Shown here piece after piece: positions 14,911-18,458 of a stretch of DNA of 18,458 bases (position 1 is its first letter; each line of letters starts with the position of its first letter). The notes under the pieces were generated by a model, which saw only the letters and a list, made by a program, of their open reading frames with translations, made no database searches and had not been told where the DNA came from. Source of the DNA: CAVCAD01 sp036653735. GTDB taxonomy: Bacteria; Bacillota_I; Bacilli_A; RF39; UBA660. Both the position numbers and the translations under genes were made by a program. The stretch covers positions 1 through 18,458 of the forward strand of contig JAVVTI010000015.1 in NCBI GenBank assembly GCA_036653735.1, given 5' to 3'.

Positions 14911-15482
14911 TCGCTCATCACCGGTCCAAATTCCGCCGAATTTCCATCATTAAGAAATCCGTCTAATAATGTTCTAAGGTCATCATTACTTGTAGCAGTT
15001 GCTACTAATCCACAAGAAGCAAATCCACTTATTAAGTTTTGAACTCTCTTCTGAATTATCTCTGGTCTTTTATCCCTAAATAACAAATAGTACTCAGTAT
15101 CCGTTACGCCTATTTCCTTATTCATAAACATATTGGCTTTATTCATATCTTGCATAATAAGTTTTCTAAGTACAGGTGTAGTTACACTATTAAATAGCAG
15201 TTGTAACTGAGATAAATAAATATTTATATCCACTGGTTTATCTGCTACCATTAACCAAAATTCATAATCGATAGTATTATATAAATTTTTAAGACTATCA
15301 ATAGTATTACTTTGTGAATTACTATCAAGAATAAATATATTCTTAGGCTCAATTTTAACTCCAGTTACTTTAAAACCATTTTCTAACTGTATAGCTCCAT
15401 TAACTATAGCTTTTATTGGTAACCAATTTTCTGCATATTTTTTTGCTTTCGCATCAATTTTTTTGTTCACTGTTGTACTCAC
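14907..15482 (-). CDS. VirB4-family ATPase, separate N-terminal domain
   Basis: 191 residues corresponding to the start of Gram-positive VirB4/TraE proteins: WLPIKAIVNGAIQLENGF near residue 20, VTGVKIEPKNIF, then the helical IQKRVQNLISGFASCGLVA and RTLLDGFLN. It lacks Walker motifs and ends exactly where the next ORF supplies the rest of the domain. The ORFs are in different frames (-1 relation), joined by an ATGA overlap. The start at GTG 15480-15482 lies inside the end of the PrgI-like gene (29-base overlap) with a weak ribosome binding site, suggesting coupling here also. It could be a true split gene or a frameshifted one. I see no classical slippery heptamer at the junction. Both parts remain well conserved in appearance, which favours a true split. 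Confidence 0.82.
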   Translation of the reverse strand: MSTTVNKKIDAKAKKYAENWLPIKAIVNGAIQLENGFKVTGVKIEPKNIFILDSNSQSNTIDSLKNLYNTIDYEFWLMVADKPVDINIYLSQLQLLFNSVTTPVLRKLIMQDMNKANMFMNKEIGVTDTEYYLLFRDKRPEIIQKRVQNLISGFASCGLVATATSNDDLRTLLDGFLNDGNSAEFGPVMSE

Positions 15483-15774
15483 TTCTCACACACCATCCTT
15501 TCCATGTATAAATCCTCCTACTTGAGTAAAAATCATAAATTTCTGTAATAAACACAAGTGTATTATGATAATTTTGTATTGGAGTTACTAACAATGCCGT
15601 TATAACTAAAGGAAACAATTTAATTATTAGCATAAGCGCAGTATTTTCCTTAAGTATAAATAACAGTATAAATGTAAGCCCAGCTCCACTACCTAATATA
15701 ATCAAATCTATTGGCCTAAACATATTAAATATTAAAGCACTTTTCTTAGTATTAGCAGGAATTAAATAATTCAT
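15454..15774 (-). CDS. PrgI/VirB3-like T4SS membrane protein
   Basis: 106-residue inner-membrane protein. It opens MNYLIPANTKKSALIFNMF, the usual PrgI beginning (short strand, Pro, then a helix leading to the membrane). Two membrane helices follow (about 22-42 and 46-66), then a cytoplasmic tail with HNTLVFITEIYDFYSSRRIY. PrgI-family proteins take the place of VirB3 and associate with VirB4, and the gene directly precedes and overlaps the VirB4 N-terminal gene here, the standard order in Gram-positive systems. ATG 15772-15774 has GAGG seven bases upstream. It ends in TGA. The assignment rests on size, topology and position as much as on motifs. Confidence 0.82.
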   Translation of the reverse strand: MNYLIPANTKKSALIFNMFRPIDLIILGSGAGLTFILLFILKENTALMLIIKLFPLVITALLVTPIQNYHNTLVFITEIYDFYSSRRIYTWKGWCVRSEYNSEQKN

Positions 15775-15806
15775 TTCATCACCTCTTTATTCTTTTTCAT
15801 ATATTA

Positions 15807-17879
15807 TTAACCACCTATATTTCTGTTTCTTCTTGCTACTTTTGTACTATTAACTGCTGTTTCAAGTCTTGTTGCTTGACCAGGATCATTTTCAGTAACA
15901 CCCTTGTTCTCAATAATTTGTTTAGCTTCATCAAGAGAAGAGGATTCAGAAATTCTTCTTGGTGCAATAGTTGCAGAAGAAGTACCTAAGTCTCTTGCTG
16001 TTCTCTCAACAGTTTCCCTCATTTCTCTAGAAGAAGCAAAGTCATCTGCATCCCTTATTGCTCTCTCAGCATCATTCATATCGACATAATTCTTAGATTT
16101 ACTTCCAGCAATTGCATCATAGACAAGAGAATCTTTTATATTATTATAATTATCAGCAGAAGTTTTTCTAGCCTGCTCTACTTCATTGTTATATATAGAT
16201 GACTTACCTTTTAGTTCAGAAAGTTCTCTCGATTGATTTGTTGATAACGGACCATGAACACTAGAAAGTTCCTTAAGTCTAGAACCCTTATTTTCATTAA
16301 ATGCTCTAAGATTGTCTTCAGCGGCCTTAACTCTACTATCACGTCCTTGCCAAGATTGCATATCGCCCATTTTAACACCATTAACTTTATGGCCTTCAAC
16401 AAGACTTTTAACTGCACTATCTGCAGCACCGACACTTTGTTTATATTTATTAACATTATCAATATCTTTTTTAGAGTTAGCATTAGCCTGTGTTAAATTA
16501 TCTAATCCGTGTTGAGCATATTGACCTACTCCACCCATTCCATTAACTTTATCAACTAAGGCATTATTTTTACCAACTGAAGATACTTGACCTTTTACAA
16601 AGTCTCCTACATTTTTGCTTCTTGCTCCAGTAAATCCACCTCTAGCCATACCTGCTCCCGCAGCAGCTAAGGCATCACCAGTAGATAGCCCTCTTCTTTT
16701 GCCAACAATTCCGCCAGCAATACCACCTACCGCAGCTCCTAAGCCTGCTCCTACTAGTCCCTTTAAGAATCCTTTACCTTTGATACCTCCTTCACCCATA
16801 TCTAAATTAAATAATTGTTTTAGAAGTTTTGGTAATTCTTTAGTAAAATAAAATATACCCATAACTAAAACAAGTTTTAACCAAAAACCAGTATCATTTG
16901 TTACAGACCAACCAAGTACTCCTTTTGCTAAACAAACAGCAAAGTAAACGGAAGCTAATTTAAAATACAAATCTAGATAAGCTCCAATATATGTTTTAGT
17001 AAAATTTTTAAAATATTGTTGTCCTCCTGGGTCCATATACATTAAAATTGGAATCGGTGATATTGCTTCCAAAATTTTTAGTTTTAATAATCTTACAACC
17101 ATTTCAATAGCAAAACTAAAAAAATAAAATATTAAGAAAAATCCAGCTAAACCACTAATAATTGGCCAGTAATGTATTTCAGGAGATCCTACAAAAAGCA
17201 TCAATGAATTAATGCTACCCCCCCTTGCTATGTTTTCATAGCAATCCTGAAAAGTAAGATTAGAATCTCCAACATCAAACCAGTTTATTGCTGACGCTAT
17301 AGCTCCCTTAATACCTCCAGTATTAAGCCAACTATCAGCCTCATTATAGTTTACAAACGTCAAAAAAACTTGGTTTGCAAAAACTCTTCCGGCTGCTTCA
17401 CCAGTCATTACTTTTCCTTCATCCCCCAAAATTAAATTAGCAATAACATTACTTCCAGCACCATCATCTGTTCCAACTGTTGCACTTTGAAATCTCGCAA
17501 ATATTTCAAAAACATATGCCGAAGAAACAAGCATAACAAGAGAAATAACAACATTCATCAACATCTTAGATGCCCCTGACTTGCTATCTTTTAGTTTTTC
17601 AGGTTCAGCTACATATTGTAACAAAACAATAGCTAATCTAAACAACATAAACACAGCTACTACTGTTTGTATTCTTTCCATAATACCAGGGATCGAATTA
17701 AATAAACTGTTAGCTGTATTTCCTGGTTCAGAAAATGCACTTAAATGTACAATTTCATTAAATAAATTGTATGTCGCTCCCGCTATTCCGTAAATAACAC
17801 TATCAACCGCTAAGCATATAGTTTGAAATGTTGATGCTATCCACATAGAACTACAAAAAGAATTTATTAAAATGCTCAT
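15807..17879 (-). CDS. VirB6/TrbL-like polytopic T4SS channel protein with long cytoplasmic tail
   Basis: 690 residues. The N-terminal 360 hold about six or seven membrane helices (near 15-40, 66-90, 106-128, 238-263, 300-320, 332-346), with an extracellular loop at 130-235. The family-like core ISPIPILMYMDPGGQQYFKN lies at 273-292, followed by TYIGAYLDLYFKLASVYFAV. This fits VirB6/TrbL/CD411-type proteins that form the inner-membrane channel. After residue 360 comes a glycine-zipper-like stretch (376-419: GAGLGAAVGGIAGGIVG and a second Gly/Ala block). A 270-residue hydrophilic, coiled-coil-prone tail of unknown function ends with RRNRNIGG. ATG 17877-17879 has a weak site (GGTGA). The gene has its own promoter at 17908-17936 and heads the operon for the rest of the machine. 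Confidence 0.87.
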   Translation of the reverse strand: MSILINSFCSSMWIASTFQTICLAVDSVIYGIAGATYNLFNEIVHLSAFSEPGNTANSLFNSIPGIMERIQTVVAVFMLFRLAIVLLQYVAEPEKLKDSKSGASKMLMNVVISLVMLVSSAYVFEIFARFQSATVGTDDGAGSNVIANLILGDEGKVMTGEAAGRVFANQVFLTFVNYNEADSWLNTGGIKGAIASAINWFDVGDSNLTFQDCYENIARGGSINSLMLFVGSPEIHYWPIISGLAGFFLIFYFFSFAIEMVVRLLKLKILEAISPIPILMYMDPGGQQYFKNFTKTYIGAYLDLYFKLASVYFAVCLAKGVLGWSVTNDTGFWLKLVLVMGIFYFTKELPKLLKQLFNLDMGEGGIKGKGFLKGLVGAGLGAAVGGIAGGIVGKRRGLSTGDALAAAGAGMARGGFTGARSKNVGDFVKGQVSSVGKNNALVDKVNGMGGVGQYAQHGLDNLTQANANSKKDIDNVNKYKQSVGAADSAVKSLVEGHKVNGVKMGDMQSWQGRDSRVKAAEDNLRAFNENKGSRLKELSSVHGPLSTNQSRELSELKGKSSIYNNEVEQARKTSADNYNNIKDSLVYDAIAGSKSKNYVDMNDAERAIRDADDFASSREMRETVERTARDLGTSSATIAPRRISESSSLDEAKQIIENKGVTENDPGQATRLETAVNSTKVARRNRNIGG

Positions 17880-17907
17880 AATTCACCATAATCCTCTACT
17901 TAGTAAA

Positions 17908-17936
17908 ATTATATCATAAAAAAAAAGCAATATCAA
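17908..17936 (-). promoter_or_regulatory. Promoter of the VirB6-to-VirD4 operon
   Basis: On -, -35 TTGATA (17931-17936) and -10 TATAAT (17908-17913) are separated by exactly 17 bases. Ten of twelve or more positions match the consensus: five of six at -35, six of six at -10. The -35 box lies inside the terminator hairpin of the upstream pilin gene. Transcription would start near 17901, about 22 bases before ATG 17879. Confidence 0.75.
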
Positions 17937-17960
17937 ACTATTTTCTCTGTTTTAATTGCT
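17918..17960 (-). terminator. Intrinsic terminator after the pilin gene
   Basis: On -, AGCAAT (17955-17960) pairs with ATTGCT (17926-17931), extended after a small bulge by an inner AAAC/GTTT stem. A run of nine T (17926 down to 17918) follows directly. It lies 34 bases after the pilin stop and overlaps the promoter of the next gene. The remaining bases of 17880-17993 hold nothing else I can identify. Confidence 0.65.
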
Positions 17961-17993
17961 AATTTATAATTGTTTTTATAAATACTTTTTTTC

Positions 17994-18374
17994 CTATTGA
18001 CTGTCAACAACATTTTTACCAATAGAATTTAAACAACCGTTTTGGAATGGATTATTAACGCATTGACCACATTGTTTAAAGTCATCTCCACCTACTAGCG
18101 GCATAACTAAACCAACTATTGTAGCTACTAAGAAAACAACAACTGCTGCTATCATTTTCTTTATAAGTAAACCTTGTGCCTTTTTAATAGCATCTTCGTC
18201 TTTACCCATTACTGACTTACCCATTTCAATCATACCAAACACTATTAATATAAGTGGTACCACTATCTTAATAATTGTAATTAATAGCCCAATTAAACTC
18301 ATCATTCCTTTAACACCAGCTTGAGCACAAAATTCAGCTGTATTTGTTATATCTAATAGTAATAAAAAGTCCAT
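17994..18374 (-). CDS. VirB2-like T4SS pilin (TrbC/VirB2 type)
   Basis: 126-residue protein with two membrane helices (about 27-50 and 72-94) around a short charged loop (GKDEDAIKKA), the layout of VirB2/TrbC pilins. In this family the loop faces the cytoplasm and both ends face outside. The outer C-terminus carries three cysteines (C102, C105, C114: C-x2-C-x8-C), and C16 lies in the N-terminal part. There is no classical cleavable signal peptide; the first helix may act as the export signal. The C-terminal module of the protein at 3609-4682 is its clear relative. The gene has its own consensus promoter and its own terminator, so it can be made in excess over the channel genes, as expected for a structural subunit. 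ATG 18372-18374 has a modest AAGG eight bases upstream. Confidence 0.82.
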   Translation of the reverse strand: MDFLLLLDITNTAEFCAQAGVKGMMSLIGLLITIIKIVVPLILIVFGMIEMGKSVMGKDEDAIKKAQGLLIKKMIAAVVVFLVATIVGLVMPLVGGDDFKQCGQCVNNPFQNGCLNSIGKNVVDSQ

Positions 18375-18401
18375 AATATATACCTTCTTTCTTCTAATAT
18401 A

Positions 18402-18430
18402 ATTTTAATATAATTTTATTTTATTGTCAA
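18402..18430 (-). promoter_or_regulatory. Promoter of the pilin gene
   Basis: On -, a perfect -35 TTGACA (18425-18430), a 17-base spacer and -10 TAAAAT (18402-18407). This is the best -35 in the window, placed about 28 to 56 bases before ATG 18374. A small inverted repeat ATGAT-N5-ATCAT (18430-18444) touches its upstream edge and might be an operator, but it is short. Confidence 0.75.
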
Positions 18431-18458
18431 TGATTATTCATCATTTGTCGAAACTAAT

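Noticed and set aside
14880..14960. Programmed -1 frameshift joining the two VirB4 ORFs
   Set aside because: No X-XXY-YYZ slippery heptamer lies in the short window where both frames are open. The ATGA overlap explains coupled translation more simply.
16211..16483. - strand ORF of 90 codons inside the VirB6-like gene
   Set aside because: It is an alternate frame of the long real gene on the same strand, with no ribosome binding site or recognisable domain.
117..18374. Mycoplasma-type genetic code (TGA as Trp)
   Set aside because: TGA is the stop of the PrgI-like, VirB4 N-terminal and VirB2-fusion genes, and Trp codons seen are TGG.
18430..18444. Operator palindrome upstream of the pilin promoter
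   Set aside because: Five-base arms in AT-rich DNA are expected by chance; no regulator gene is nearby.

Overview
The window comes from a very AT-rich, low-GC Gram-positive bacterium of the Bacillota/Mycoplasmatota neighbourhood, probably one of the small-genome, uncultured gut-type Bacilli; this placement is inferred from base composition and gene content, not measured. It uses the standard bacterial code: Trp is TGG, and TGA ends at least three genes (3609-3611, 14907-14909, 15454-15456), so it is not a mycoplasma that reads TGA as Trp. It makes peptidoglycan (MurE ligase, DD-carboxypeptidase, LytM-type endopeptidase).

Left part (1-6 kb). A short ferredoxin gene on + converges on a long - strand run: rmuC, a secreted protein ending in a VirB2-like pilin module, a small membrane protein, a UPF0736/DUF3603 (YjbA-like) protein, a lipoprotein, a D-Ala-D-Ala carboxypeptidase and the pseudouridine synthase RluB. 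A canonical promoter sits in front of rmuC. An AT-rich hairpin may end the first part of the run after the lipoprotein.

Middle (5.8-8.2 kb). A 230-base divergent intergenic region holds the rmuC promoter, the murE promoter and a strong unexplained hairpin between them. murE is the only other + strand gene. It converges on a VTT/DedA-like membrane protein and a single-domain rhodanese, which form the tail of the next operon.

Right part (8.2-18.4 kb). A - strand cluster encodes a minimal Gram-positive-type type IV secretion system (T4SS). In transcription order it holds a VirB2-like pilin with its own consensus promoter and a terminator, a VirB6-like polytopic channel protein, a PrgI/VirB3-like protein, a VirB4 ATPase divided into two overlapping ORFs, a membrane-anchored M23 endopeptidase (the wall-opening VirB1 role), a lipoprotein with a C-terminal membrane helix, and a VirD4/TraG coupling ATPase. 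No relaxase, integrase, transposase or replication gene is visible, and the flanks are housekeeping genes. The system therefore looks chromosomal, and may serve secretion, adhesion or DNA exchange rather than self-transfer of an element; this is inference.

The most notable observation is a second VirB2-type module, about 13 kb away in the rmuC operon. It is fused behind a signal peptide and a roughly 250-residue extracellular domain. Over 32 ungapped positions I count 16 identities to the pilin in the T4SS cluster. This suggests a specialised pilin or tip subunit for the same machine.
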